Shown: positions 26,132 through 36,585, counted from the stretch's first letter. The stretch: 64,000 bases of DNA from CAVRQM01 sp965246915 (GCA_965246915.1 CBDFGB010000022.1:62001-126000); one strand, 5' to 3'. The notes: generated from the letters alone by a model not told the origin. Numbers and translations: made by a program.

Positions 26132-27178
26132 TCACGGGATCAGCACCGCGCGGCCCTTGATCTTGCCGTGATGCAGATCGCGCAACGCATCGTCGGCCTG
26201 CGCCAGTCGGTATTCCTTGGTGGCCAGATTGACGAGACCGCGATCCGCCAGCGCCATCAACTCGACGAGTTCGGGATAGGTGCCCACCAGATTGCCGACG
26301 ATGGTCTTTTCCGAGGTGATCATGTCGATGGTGGGCAAATCGATTTTGCCGCCATAGCCGATGATGTAATAGTATCCGCCGCTCGCGGTCATCTCGAGAC
26401 CTTTGGCGACCGCGTCGCCCTCACCCACGAAATCGAGCACCGCCTCCGCGCCACGACCGCCGGTCAACGCCTTGATCGCTTCGACCTCGTTGCCGTCGCC
26501 ACCTTTGACGGTGTGATGCGCGCCGCAATCCTTGGCGAGCTGCAGCGGCATGTCGGCACGATCGACGACGATGATTTCCGCGGCGCACAATGCCGCCAAC
26601 ACCTGAATGCCGATATGGCCGAGGCCGCCGGCACCGATCACCACGGCGTATTGGCCGGGCAACAGATGCCGAGACGCCTTCTTCGCCGCGCGGTATGCCG
26701 TCAGGCCCGCGTCGGTGTACGGGGCCACATCCTTCGGTGCCAGCGTGGCCGGCAGCTTGATCAGCGAACGCTCGCCGGTCAGGAGGTATTCGGCGTAGCC
26801 GCCATTGGCGTTGATCCCGGGAAACGTGCTGTCGGTGGCGTGCATGTCGTCGCCGCGCCGGCAGGCGAGGCAATGCCCGCTGGTGACCAACGGATGGCAG
26901 ATCACCGCATCGCCGACTTTCACGCTGTCGACGCCGGGGCCGACTTCCTCGACCCAGCCGGCATTCTCGTGGCCCATGATATACGGCAGCGCCACCTCGA
27001 CCTTGCCGCGCCAGATGCCCTCGACGATGTGCAGGTCCGTGCGACAGACACCGGCCCCGCCGATGCGCACGATGACGTCGCCGGCGCGGCCGATCTTGGG
27101 GTCGGCGACCTCCATGTAGTTCACGAACTGCGGCGCGGTCAGCTTCTCGTCGTACCGCTCCAGGACAGCCGCTTTCAT
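26132..27178 (-). CDS. Medium-chain NAD(P)-dependent alcohol dehydrogenase
   Basis: A 348-residue MDR alcohol dehydrogenase, expected to oxidise the secondary alcohol made by the monooxygenase (for example 2-propanol to acetone). Catalytic-zinc ligands are in place (GVCRTDLHI and GHENAG). The cofactor fold has VVIGAGGLGHIGIQ followed by an Asp (VVDRAD), favouring NAD. The structural-zinc loop reads SGHCLACRRGDDMHA, with only two of the usual four cysteines. The ATG at 27178 begins MKAAVLERYDEKL. A -24/-12 promoter lies 67-82 bases upstream, and a divergent activator gene follows. Confidence 0.9.
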   Translation of the reverse strand: MKAAVLERYDEKLTAPQFVNYMEVADPKIGRAGDVIVRIGGAGVCRTDLHIVEGIWRGKVEVALPYIMGHENAGWVEEVGPGVDSVKVGDAVICHPLVTSGHCLACRRGDDMHATDSTFPGINANGGYAEYLLTGERSLIKLPATLAPKDVAPYTDAGLTAYRAAKKASRHLLPGQYAVVIGAGGLGHIGIQVLAALCAAEIIVVDRADMPLQLAKDCGAHHTVKGGDGNEVEAIKALTGGRGAEAVLDFVGEGDAVAKGLEMTASGGYYYIIGYGGKIDLPTIDMITSEKTIVGNLVGTYPELVELMALADRGLVNLATKEYRLAQADDALRDLHHGKIKGRAVLIP

Positions 27179-27244
27179 GCAAACGTTTCCCTTTTCCCCG
27201 AAGTCGCCGTTGCCGCCTTGTCGTCCGCCGGCTGCTGACTGAAC

Positions 27245-27260
27245 AGCAACCGGCGTGCCA
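27245..27260 (-). promoter_or_regulatory. Sigma-54 (-24/-12) promoter for the alcohol dehydrogenase operon
   Basis: Minus strand 27260-27245 reads TGGCACGCCGGTTGCT, matching TGGCAC-N5-TTGC exactly and sharing TGGCACG-N4-TTGCT with the prm promoter. It lies 67 bases before the dehydrogenase ATG. The shared form suggests co-ordinate induction of the dehydrogenase and monooxygenase operons. Confidence 0.87.
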
Positions 27261-27313
27261 CGGGCGCAAGCCTCGGATATTGGCTGATTGCTGCACGACC
27301 GCGCGAACGCGCC

Positions 27314-27354
27314 TGTTCCGAAGTGGCGCAGCATCGCCGGTACGTGCTGTTCCG
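27314..27354. repeat. Direct repeats upstream of the dehydrogenase promoter
   Basis: TGTTCCG occurs at 27314-27320 and again at 27348-27354. Both copies continue into similar sequence (TGTTCCGAAGTGGCGCA and TGTTCCGTTTCGGCGCA), giving 34-base-spaced direct repeats, about three helical turns, some 55-95 bases upstream of the -24 element. They are candidate activator sites. Confidence 0.5.
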
Positions 27355-27361
27355 TTTCGGC

Positions 27362-27402
27362 GCATCATGATCGATCGGCACGCCACCGGATTGTCATGAT
27401 GC
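27362..27402. promoter_or_regulatory. Spaced inverted repeat in the divergent adh/activator region
   Basis: GCATCATGA (27362-27370) and its exact complement TCATGATGC (27394-27402) are separated by 23 bases. The element lies between the dehydrogenase promoter and the divergent activator gene. It could be an operator for either gene. The 332-base region 27179-27509 holds only these regulatory elements and no coding sequence. Confidence 0.45.
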
Positions 27403-27509
27403 TTGGGCCAAGCCCCGGAGTGTGCCTAGCATGACAAGCTCGCGCGAAACCTTGACAGATCGCGCGCAAGACAAGGCCGGGCGGCGACGCCACGGCCCGG
27501 GAGGATGCC

Positions 27510-29375
<1,866 letters not shown>

Positions 29376-29483
29376 GGCTTGATTGGTCTGGCTCCCCTCG
29401 GAGCAGGGCGATCACCACCCCCTTGTCGCAAGGGTCCAGGCGCGTCGGCGTTCGCGACCGCGGCTATGCCAGTAAGATTTTGT

Positions 29484-29510
29484 TTGACAACTTATAGTGT
29501 TTGCTATTTA
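29484..29510 (+). promoter_or_regulatory. Conserved promoter of the first paralogous unknown gene
   Basis: TTGACA (29484-29489) is followed after about 15 bases by TATTTA (29505-29510). The block GATTTTGTTTGACAA closely matches the block ahead of the paralogue at 50468. The likely start site falls at or just before the GTG at 29519, so the mRNA may be leaderless. Confidence 0.55.
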
Positions 29511-29518
29511 GTGGGGGT

Positions 29519-30052
29519 GTGAGCAAACACGCCATCCTTCCTGCGCCGACTTCCCCGCTCGGCCAGCGCCTTGCCGCGATCCTGGACGACTTGCTGGAGG
29601 CATTGATTGCCAAGGCGGGGCCCCGATGGCTACTGGCGCCTCTGCTCATCCTCGTCCTCCGCCCCCAATTCCGTCGCCTCGCCGCCGCCCTCGACAAACT
29701 CGCGACGCAGGCTGGGGCAACCGCTTCGCAAGCCGCGGTCGAGACGGTGCCGGCATCGCACCCGGTGCCAGTCAGTAGACGAGGCGGATCCCGCTCCAAA
29801 ACGGCCTGCCGCCCTCCCTTGCGCCGAACGGTCGATCGAGCGGACGCCTCAAACCCCAGGGGGCGGCCGCCCAAGCGCGACGAGCAGGCCGAACCTGGCA
29901 GCGTCGGGCGCGACGTCCGCGGCTTCAGCCTCCAAGACCATCGACCGTCGCGGCCGCCGCAGGCCGGAAGGATGTTCGATCGGATCGGACCGGCTGCGCC
30001 CACTGGCTTTGCCACCAGTTCTTCGCACGGCCATATTGTTTCGATGTCATAA
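29519..30052 (+). CDS. Unknown protein, paralogue of the gene at 50468
   Basis: About 177 residues. Residues 15-70 (LGQRLAAILDDLLEALIAKAG, then LLILVLRPQFRRLAAALDKLA) align with the protein at 50468 (LGQRF..LALEEIFERVL..LMLLLRPQLRRLGEALNALA). The middle is low-complexity, Arg/Pro-rich and not conserved. Both proteins end in a similar tail (HGHIVSMS here, EHFVTYT there). One weak hydrophobic helix (LLAPLLILVL) could touch the membrane. The GTG at 29519 is chosen because it aligns with the GTG of the paralogue; a TTG at 29501 lies upstream. I do not recognise a named family, and function is unknown. Confidence 0.6.
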   Translation: MSKHAILPAPTSPLGQRLAAILDDLLEALIAKAGPRWLLAPLLILVLRPQFRRLAAALDKLATQAGATASQAAVETVPASHPVPVSRRGGSRSKTACRPPLRRTVDRADASNPRGRPPKRDEQAEPGSVGRDVRGFSLQDHRPSRPPQAGRMFDRIGPAAPTGFATSSSHGHIVSMS

Positions 30053-30099
30053 CGACACCTACCGCCCGGATGTCTATCCTGTCGAGCGTCGCGTCGGGC

Positions 30100-31524
30100 T
30101 CAGGCCTCGATCTCGTCGCCACCTTCCGACCATCGCGTATGGAACACGCCGTCGCGATCCATCCGCCGATAGGTGTGCGCGCCGAAATAGTCGCGCAGAC
30201 CCTGCAGCAAATTCGCCGGCCCACGCGCCCGGCGCAGCCCGTCGTAATACGCAAGCGAGGACGACAGCGCCGGGACCGGCACGCCGGCCGCGATCGCCTC
30301 GCTCGTCACCCGGCGCAACGCATCGTGGCTGCGCCCCATGGCCTCGGAGAAATACGGCTTCAGAAGCAGGTTGCCGCCCGGCTCGGCGCCATAGGCGTCG
30401 CGGATGCGGTCGAGGAACTTCGCCCGGATGATGCAGCCGCCGCGCCAGAGCGAGGCGATCGCGCCCAGATCGAGCTGCCAGGAAAATTCCTTCGCCGCCG
30501 CCTGCATCTGCTCGAACCCCTGGGCGTACGCCACGATCTTCGCGGCATACAGCGCGTCGCGCAGGGCATCCAAGGCGGCCCGATCGGCCGGCACGGGCGC
30601 GACCGACGGGCCGGCCAACACCTTCGCCGCCGCCGCGCGGTCCGCGCGGCGCGCGGACAGCGCGCGGGCGAACACCGCCTCGGTGATCGCGGTGACCGGC
30701 ACGCCGAGCTCCAGTGCCGATTGCGCGGTCCAGCGGCCGGTCCCTTTCTGCTCGGCCTCATCGACGATCGCATCGACCAGCTGGCCGCCCGCCGCGTCCG
30801 GCTGGCGCAGCACGGCGGCCGTGATCTCGATCAAATAGGAGTCGAGGTCGCCCTTCTTCCACTCGGCGAACACGTCCGCGATGGCGGCGCTGCCCATGCC
30901 GTGTCGCGAGCGCAGCACGTCGTAGATCTCGGCGATCAGCTGCATGTCCGCGTATTCGATGCCGTTATGCACCATCTTGACGTAGTGGCCAGCGCCGTCC
31001 GCGCCGACATAGGCGCAGCACGGATGCCCATCGACCTGCGCCGCCATGCGCGTGACGATCGGGGCAATCCGCTCATAGGCCGCGTGGTCGCCCCCCGGCA
31101 TCATGCTCGGTCCCTCGAGCGCACCCTCCTCGCCGCCGGAGACGCCCATCCCGATGAAGCGGATGCCGGTCGGCGCCAGGGTGGCCGCGCGCCTGCGAGT
31201 GTCGCTGAACAGGGAATTGCCGCCGTCGATCAGGATATCGTCAGCCTGCAGAAGCGGGCGCAATTCCTCGATGACTTCGTCGACCGGCTTGCCCGCCTTG
31301 ACCATCATGATGATCGCGCGCGGTTGCCGCAGGCTCGCCACGAACCCCGCCAGATCCTCGGACGGCGCGAACGATCCCTCGTGCCCGTGCTCGCGCATCA
31401 GGGCCTGGGTCCGCTCCGCCTTGCGGTTGTGCACGGCCACCGAGAATCCCTTGCGGGCGGCGTTGCGCGCGAGATTGGCGCCCATGACGGCAAGCCCCGT
31501 CACGCCGATGTCGCAGGTGCCCAC
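30100..31524 (-). CDS. gnd: 6-phosphogluconate dehydrogenase, decarboxylating (long form)
   Basis: Converts 6-phosphogluconate to ribulose-5-phosphate with NADP in the oxidative pentose phosphate pathway. It has the full-length form, 474 residues: GVTGLAVMGANLARNAARKGF (cofactor), IIMMVKAGKPVDEVI, DGGNSLFSDT, GMGVSGGEEGALEGPSMMPGG, and KMVHNGIEYADMQLIAE with the catalytic lysine. The C-terminal half is complete, with the helical dimer region and tail. A second, shorter 6PGDH gene lies at 58123. Gene neighbours do not form an obvious operon with it. Confidence 0.95.
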   Translation of the reverse strand: MGTCDIGVTGLAVMGANLARNAARKGFSVAVHNRKAERTQALMREHGHEGSFAPSEDLAGFVASLRQPRAIIMMVKAGKPVDEVIEELRPLLQADDILIDGGNSLFSDTRRRAATLAPTGIRFIGMGVSGGEEGALEGPSMMPGGDHAAYERIAPIVTRMAAQVDGHPCCAYVGADGAGHYVKMVHNGIEYADMQLIAEIYDVLRSRHGMGSAAIADVFAEWKKGDLDSYLIEITAAVLRQPDAAGGQLVDAIVDEAEQKGTGRWTAQSALELGVPVTAITEAVFARALSARRADRAAAAKVLAGPSVAPVPADRAALDALRDALYAAKIVAYAQGFEQMQAAAKEFSWQLDLGAIASLWRGGCIIRAKFLDRIRDAYGAEPGGNLLLKPYFSEAMGRSHDALRRVTSEAIAAGVPVPALSSSLAYYDGLRRARGPANLLQGLRDYFGAHTYRRMDRDGVFHTRWSEGGDEIEA

Positions 31525-31629
31525 GAATTCCTCCCGATCTTGGCGGCGACGCTAGTGACGCGCCGGCATCCGGGCAAGGGAACGCCCGAGCGACTCGAAT
31601 GTTTGGTGCGCTCGTGGACGGAGCTAGCT

Positions 31630-32697
31630 ATGCCAATCAGACGCCTCGATGCCTTCCTGTTGGGCGCGACCGCAAGTTTCGGCCTGACCTGGGGCGCGCT
31701 GAACGGCGGCCTTCCCGCCGCGCAGGGTCGCCCGTCCACGGCCAGCCTGGACGCGGCGACCGTGGGGGCGATGCAGGGTGCCGACTCGCCGGCCGAGATT
31801 CCGGCGCGGGGCTGGTGGCATGTGTTGAAGCGGGTGTTCGCCAACGTCTCGGACGACGGAATCTTGGCGCAGGCGGCAGGGGTGACGTTCTTCGCGCTGT
31901 TGGCGTTGTTCCCGGCGATCGCCTCCCTGGTTTCACTCTATGGCCTATTCGCCGATCCGGTGACGATCGAACAGAATCTCGGCGCGATGTCGGACGTGGT
32001 GCCGGGGGGTGGGATGCAAATCATTTCGGAGCGCGTGCACAGCCTGACCACGACCAGTAACAACGCCCTCGGCCTCGGCCTCCTCGTGGGGCTCGCCACG
32101 TCGCTCTGGAGCGCCAATGCCGGGATCAAGGCGTTCTTCGACGCGTTGAACGTCGTCTACGGGGAACACGAGAAGCGGGGGTTTGTCGCCCGCACGCTGC
32201 TGTCGTTGGCCTTCACGATCGGCGCGATCGGGTTCATCATCCTGGCACTGGCCGGTGTCGTCGTGCTGCCGGCGGTGCTCGATCTGGTCGGGCTGCCCGA
32301 AACGACGGCGCTGCTGCTGGCGTGGCTCCGATGGCCGGTGATGCTCCTGGTGGTCGCGACGTTCCTTTCGCTGCTGTATCGCTACGGCCCCAGCCGGGAG
32401 CCGGCGCGATGGCGCTGGGTGAGCTGGGGCGGCGGCGTGGCGGCCGTGCTGTGGATCGTGGTCTCGATCGCCTTCTCCTGGTACGTGCAGAATTTCGGGA
32501 GCTACGACAAGACGTACGGCTCGCTGGGTGCCGCGGTCGGCTTCATGACGTGGATATGGCTGTCGACCACGGTCGTGCTGATCGGTGGCGAGCTGAATGC
32601 CGAATTAGAACACCAGACCGCGCGCGACAGCACCACCGGGCCGGAGCGGCCGATGGGCGCTCGCGGCGCGGTCAAGGCCGACACCGTGGCGGCCTGA
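31630..32697 (+). CDS. YihY/BrkB-family inner membrane protein
   Basis: A 355-residue membrane protein with about six hydrophobic segments. The BrkB/YihY pattern is clear: AQAAGVTFFALLALFPAIASLVSLYGL, WSANAGIKAFFDALNVVYGEHEKRGF and GSYDKTYGSLGAAVGFMTWIWLSTTVVLIGGELNAELE. The first 55 residues are an unconserved extension; the ATG at 31630 has GGAG at 31619-31622. Members are proposed transporters or envelope proteins; despite the old name, RNase BN activity is not supported. Function here is open. Confidence 0.88.
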   Translation: MPIRRLDAFLLGATASFGLTWGALNGGLPAAQGRPSTASLDAATVGAMQGADSPAEIPARGWWHVLKRVFANVSDDGILAQAAGVTFFALLALFPAIASLVSLYGLFADPVTIEQNLGAMSDVVPGGGMQIISERVHSLTTTSNNALGLGLLVGLATSLWSANAGIKAFFDALNVVYGEHEKRGFVARTLLSLAFTIGAIGFIILALAGVVVLPAVLDLVGLPETTALLLAWLRWPVMLLVVATFLSLLYRYGPSREPARWRWVSWGGGVAAVLWIVVSIAFSWYVQNFGSYDKTYGSLGAAVGFMTWIWLSTTVVLIGGELNAELEHQTARDSTTGPERPMGARGAVKADTVAA

Positions 32698-32787
32698 CGG
32701 TGACCGGGAGCCCGATGCGCGGCGGCTCCGCAAACCCGATCCCAACCCGCGCGTAGGCGACGCATCATCGGAAGGAGGCCGGATATC

Positions 32788-32997
32788 GTGGGGCAGGAGC
32801 TGAAACCTGGCGACAAGGTGCGATGGGAGACGTCGCAAGGTGAGACGCACGGCACGGTTGAACAGAAGGTCACTGGCAAGGCGCGCGTGAAGGGTCATGT
32901 AGCGTCCGCCAGCCGCGCGCATCCGCACTACAAGGTCAAAAGCGACAAAACGGGCGCGCAGGCCATCCACAAGCCGGAGGCGCTCAAGCCCGATTGA
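32788..32997 (+). CDS. Hva1/TUDOR-like small protein (DUF2945)
   Basis: A 69-residue protein with a GTG start at 32788 after GGAAGGAGG. The pattern LKPGDKVRWETSQGETHGTVEQKVTG followed by HPHYKVKSDKTGAQAIHKPEALK matches the Hva1_TUDOR/DUF2945 family, small SH3-like proteins of unknown role in bacteria. It follows the BrkB-type gene by 90 bases and is probably its own unit or weakly coupled. Confidence 0.85.
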   Translation: MGQELKPGDKVRWETSQGETHGTVEQKVTGKARVKGHVASASRAHPHYKVKSDKTGAQAIHKPEALKPD

Positions 32998-33029
32998 TCG
33001 CCGCCGGCCCCGAGGTGGGCACGGGGCCG

Positions 33030-33482
33030 TCAGCGGACGAAGACGAGGACGTCCCGCCGCGGATTGCCGGCATCGCCCCGCGCTCCGAGATGCAGCCGCT
33101 CGGCCGGGATGCCCTCCGCCTGCATCACCGCGGCGACGGCGGCCGCGTCGGCACTGCCGGTCAGCATGGCCGCGCGCTGGGCGTCGGGGCCGCGGGCGGT
33201 GGGGATGGGCGTCACGATGTCGAATGCCGCATCCGGCCGGCGCACCAGCGCGGCCCGCACCGCGGCGGCAACGTCCGGTCGCCAGTCATGCTCCAGATCG
33301 CCCGGAAAGACGCTGACCAGCGGCAGCGCCGGGACCAGGCGGGTCGCCGCGACCTGGCTTGACCGTGCGACCTGCCCGGAGGACGGGGCGGTCGCCCGGG
33401 GCTCGAAGCTGCGCTGATCGATCAGTTTGCAGCCGCCAAGGGCCACGCACATCAGAGCAAGCGGAAGAGTGGCGACGCGCAT
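33030..33482 (-). CDS. Putative lipoprotein
   Basis: A 150-residue protein with a lipoprotein signal: MRVATLPLALMCVALGGCKL, with a lipobox LGGC (Cys18). The remainder has a helix rich in Ala (AAAVRAALVRRPDAAFDIVTPIPT) and ends RRDVLVFVR, similar to the edge strand of OmpA-like peptidoglycan-binding domains, but no definite family. It is divergent from the transketolase-like gene by 91 bases. Likely located on the periplasmic face of a membrane. Confidence 0.65.
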   Translation of the reverse strand: MRVATLPLALMCVALGGCKLIDQRSFEPRATAPSSGQVARSSQVAATRLVPALPLVSVFPGDLEHDWRPDVAAAVRAALVRRPDAAFDIVTPIPTARGPDAQRAAMLTGSADAAAVAAVMQAEGIPAERLHLGARGDAGNPRRDVLVFVR

Positions 33483-33573
33483 GGTGCATCAACACCCGAC
33501 CAGCACTGCCGGGCAAGCGCACTTGCCGGGTCAATCCGCCGCCGCTAGAGCCAGTGGTCAAGAAGGAGCCGGG

Positions 33574-35532
33574 ATGACGCGGACCGCCGAAAGTGTTGCC
33601 GGGGACAACGGCATGGAAGCGCCGTTTCTCGACGACGACGCCATGTCGATGGGCGAGGCGCTGGCGACCGGACGAATGGCAGCCCTCGTCCGGAGTCGCG
33701 TCCAAGACCTGGCGGTGGAGCCGTACGCCGCGACCGACGTGGAGCGGCATCATGCGCTGACGCTCGCCGAGGCCACGACGTGGTTGTGGACACGCCTGCA
33801 CAAATTCGACGCCGCCGATCCGGGCTGGCCGGATCGGGACCGCCTCGTGCTGTGCGACCGTCGAAGCGAAGGCCTGCATCGCGTATTGGTGCAACTGTCC
33901 GAGCCGGCCAGTGTCGGCGCCGCGGCCGCTTTGCCGGTGGCCGCCCAGACGGCGTCCGGACCCTTGGGTCAGGGGCTCGGTCACGCGGTCGGCCTCGCTT
34001 TGGCGGAGCGGCTGCTCGCGGCGCGCTTCGGCCGCAGCCTGGTCGACCATCGGACCTGGGTGATCGCGTGCGACGGCGATCTGATGGCCGGTCTCAGTCA
34101 CGAGGCGGCCAGTCTTGCCGGGCATCTTCGGCTCGGCCGGCTCACCGTGTTATGGGACGAGACCGCGCGCGACGAGACGGATGGGGCGGCGGAGGGCGGC
34201 GACACGCTGCGGCGATTCGCGGGCTACGGATGGAGCGTGCGGCGGATCGATGGGCAATCGTCGCTGGAGATCGCCGCCGCGCTGTCGATGGCCGTGCGCT
34301 CGGCCAAGCCGACGCTGATCGCGTGTCGCGGCGGCACGGCCGAGGTGGCGTCGCTGACCCATGGCGAGCAGACCTCCCTGACCACGGCCTGGGCGGCGGT
34401 CGGTGCGCGCGGCTCGGCGCCCCGCCGCGCCTGGCTCAAGCGTCTGGCCCGTCACGCGCTGCGCTGCGAGTTCGAGCGGGTGATGGCCTCCCGGCTGCCG
34501 GACGAACTCGGTGACGCGCTCGACGCGCTGCGCGCCTCCTTCGCCGCAAGCCGTCCGGCGATGGCGACACGGGCGGCAAGCCAGAGCGTGCTGGAGGCGG
34601 TCGTGCCGCGACTGCCGGAACTGGTCGGCGGCTCGACCGACCTCGCGGTGCCGGCGACCGGACATTTCGCGGCGCACCTGACCGGGGTCGCGATCCGCAC
34701 GGCGACCGCGAGTCTGCAGGGGCGGCGCGTTCCCTGGGCGATGCGCGAACACGGCATGGCGGCGGCGATGAACGGTATCGCCTTGCATGGCGGGCTTATC
34801 CCGTATGGCGGGACGTTCGTCGTGTTCAGCGACTACATGCGCCCCGCGTTGCGGCTGGCGGCTCTTATGCGGCAGCGGGTGATCCATGTGCTGACCCGCG
34901 ACGGTGGCGATCGGGCCGAGGACGGCACCGACGGTGGGCCGGCGCATCAGGCGATCGAGCAGCTCGCCAGCCTGCGCGCCGTGCCCAATCTTTTCGTGTT
35001 TCGTCCGGCCGACGCGATTGAGACGGCCGAGTGCTGGGAACTGGCGCTGCGCCGAGAGGACGGCCCGTCGTTGCTGGCGCTGAGCCGCCAGCCGGTGCCG
35101 TCGCTGCGCCCGCCGGGACCGGCTGGCGAAAATCGGGCGGCCCGGGGCGGCTATGTGCTGGCCGAGGCCGATGGGGCACGCCAGGCGACGCTGATCGCCA
35201 CGGGGCCCGAAGTGGCGACCGCCATGGCGGCGCGGGAATCGCTGCGCGCCCATGGCGTGCGCGTCGCGGTCGTATCCCTGCCGTGCTGGGAGCTGTTCGA
35301 ACGCCTGGACAAGATCGAACAGGACGACGTACTCGGCACCGCCACGCGCATCGGGATCGAGGCGGCGGGTCCGTTCGGATGGGCGCGCTGGGTTGGTCCG
35401 GACGGCGTGTTCGTGGGGTTTCGCGGGCCATCCGCGAACGGGCTGGAAGTGGCGTGGGCGGCCCAGGCGCGGCCAACCGCCGCCGACGTGATCGCCGCCG
35501 TGACCTCGGTCCTGGCGCGATCCGCCGGATAG
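33574..35532 (+). CDS. Transketolase homologue with altered cofactor site
   Basis: A 652-residue homologue of transketolase across its whole length (GPLGQGLGHAVGLALAE, CDGDLMAGLSHEAASLAGHL, REHGMAAAMNGIALHGGLIPYGGTFVVFSDYMRPA, PAHQAIEQLASLRAVPNLFVFRPAD). The N-terminal cofactor domain is degenerate. The GHGS loop is CDRRSEG (residues 94-100), no SGHPG histidine is present, and the metal-binding Asn of YDDNG is Thr197 (WDETA). The metal Asp (167), the E of REHGM and the H of AHQ remain. It heads a tkt-gap-pgk operon. It may be inactive, altered, or need a partner. ATG at 33574 after AAGGAG. Confidence 0.85.
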   Translation: MTRTAESVAGDNGMEAPFLDDDAMSMGEALATGRMAALVRSRVQDLAVEPYAATDVERHHALTLAEATTWLWTRLHKFDAADPGWPDRDRLVLCDRRSEGLHRVLVQLSEPASVGAAAALPVAAQTASGPLGQGLGHAVGLALAERLLAARFGRSLVDHRTWVIACDGDLMAGLSHEAASLAGHLRLGRLTVLWDETARDETDGAAEGGDTLRRFAGYGWSVRRIDGQSSLEIAAALSMAVRSAKPTLIACRGGTAEVASLTHGEQTSLTTAWAAVGARGSAPRRAWLKRLARHALRCEFERVMASRLPDELGDALDALRASFAASRPAMATRAASQSVLEAVVPRLPELVGGSTDLAVPATGHFAAHLTGVAIRTATASLQGRRVPWAMREHGMAAAMNGIALHGGLIPYGGTFVVFSDYMRPALRLAALMRQRVIHVLTRDGGDRAEDGTDGGPAHQAIEQLASLRAVPNLFVFRPADAIETAECWELALRREDGPSLLALSRQPVPSLRPPGPAGENRAARGGYVLAEADGARQATLIATGPEVATAMAARESLRAHGVRVAVVSLPCWELFERLDKIEQDDVLGTATRIGIEAAGPFGWARWVGPDGVFVGFRGPSANGLEVAWAAQARPTAADVIAAVTSVLARSAG

Positions 35533-35571
35533 CCCCAACCACAACACGTCGATAGAAGGGAGAGAGGCGAC

Positions 35572-36585
35572 ATGGCCGTGACGATCGCGATCAACGGGTT
35601 CGGACGGATAGGGCGGCTGGTGCTGCGGGCGCTCGTCGAGAGCGGGCGCACCGACGTCGCCCCGGTCGCGATCAACGACCTCGGCAGCGTCGAGGCCAAT
35701 GCCCATCTCCTGCGATACGACAGCGTGCACGGTCGCTTCCCGGCCGATGTCGCGGTCTCCGGCGACACGATCACCATCAGCGCCGGCGGCCGCACCTGGG
35801 GGCCGATCAAGGTGTCGGCCGAGCGCGACCCGACCAAGGCGCCCTATGCCGGCATCGACGTCGCGATGGAATGCACCGGCCTGTTCACGACCAAGGAGAA
35901 AGCATCGGCCTTGCTCACCGCGGGCGCGCGCAAAGTCCTGATCTCCGCGCCCGGCGACGGCGCCGACGCGACGGTCGTCTACGGCGTCAATCACGACGTG
36001 ATGACCAAGGACATGACCGTGGTCTCCAACGCCTCCTGCACCACGAACTGCCTGGTGCCGATGGTGAAGGTCCTGCACGACAATTTCCGCATCGTGCGCG
36101 GCTACATGGTGACCTGCCACAGCTACACCGGCGACCAGAACACGGTCGACACGCTCCACAAGGATCTGCACCGCGCGCGCGCCGCGGCCGTTTCGATGAT
36201 CCCGACCAGCACGGGAGCGGCCAAGGCGGTCGGCCTGGTCATGCCCGAACTCAAGGGCAAGCTCGACGGCACGGCGATACGGGTGCCGACCCCCAACGTC
36301 TCGATGGTCTCGCTCGACGTCGTCATGGAGAAATCGCCGACCAAGGACGAGATCAATGCGGCAATGAAGGCCGCCAGCGAAGGTGCGCTCAAGGGCATCC
36401 TCGCGTACGAGACCGCGCCTCTGGTCAGCAGCGATTTCAATCACGTCGCCGCCTCCTGCACGTTCGACGCGGGTCAGACGGCGGTCGTCGACGGGGCGCT
36501 CTTTCGGGTGCTCGGCTGGTACGACAACGAGTGGGGGTTCTCCAACCGGATGTCGGACACCGCGGCCCGGCTGGGCAGTCTGTAG
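35572..36585 (+). CDS. gap: Glyceraldehyde-3-phosphate dehydrogenase, type I
   Basis: Glycolytic/gluconeogenic dehydrogenase, 337 residues. The NAD site is INGFGRIGRLVLRAL. The active-site Cys156 lies in SNASCTTNC, and the catalytic His lies in ISTSTG-region equivalents (VSMIPTSTGAAKAVG) with WYDNEWGFSNRM at the end. The residue after NDLG at about 37 (no Asp-to-Ala switch clearly visible) is compatible with NAD use. It lies 39 bases after the transketolase-like gene and directly abuts pgk. Confidence 0.96.
   Translation: MAVTIAINGFGRIGRLVLRALVESGRTDVAPVAINDLGSVEANAHLLRYDSVHGRFPADVAVSGDTITISAGGRTWGPIKVSAERDPTKAPYAGIDVAMECTGLFTTKEKASALLTAGARKVLISAPGDGADATVVYGVNHDVMTKDMTVVSNASCTTNCLVPMVKVLHDNFRIVRGYMVTCHSYTGDQNTVDTLHKDLHRARAAAVSMIPTSTGAAKAVGLVMPELKGKLDGTAIRVPTPNVSMVSLDVVMEKSPTKDEINAAMKAASEGALKGILAYETAPLVSSDFNHVAASCTFDAGQTAVVDGALFRVLGWYDNEWGFSNRMSDTAARLGSL

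Noticed and set aside
27403..27509. Sigma-54 promoter for the plus-strand activator gene at 27510
   Set aside because: Only a weak GGCACG occurs without a correctly spaced TTGC on that strand. The activator more likely uses a sigma-70-type promoter that I could not place.
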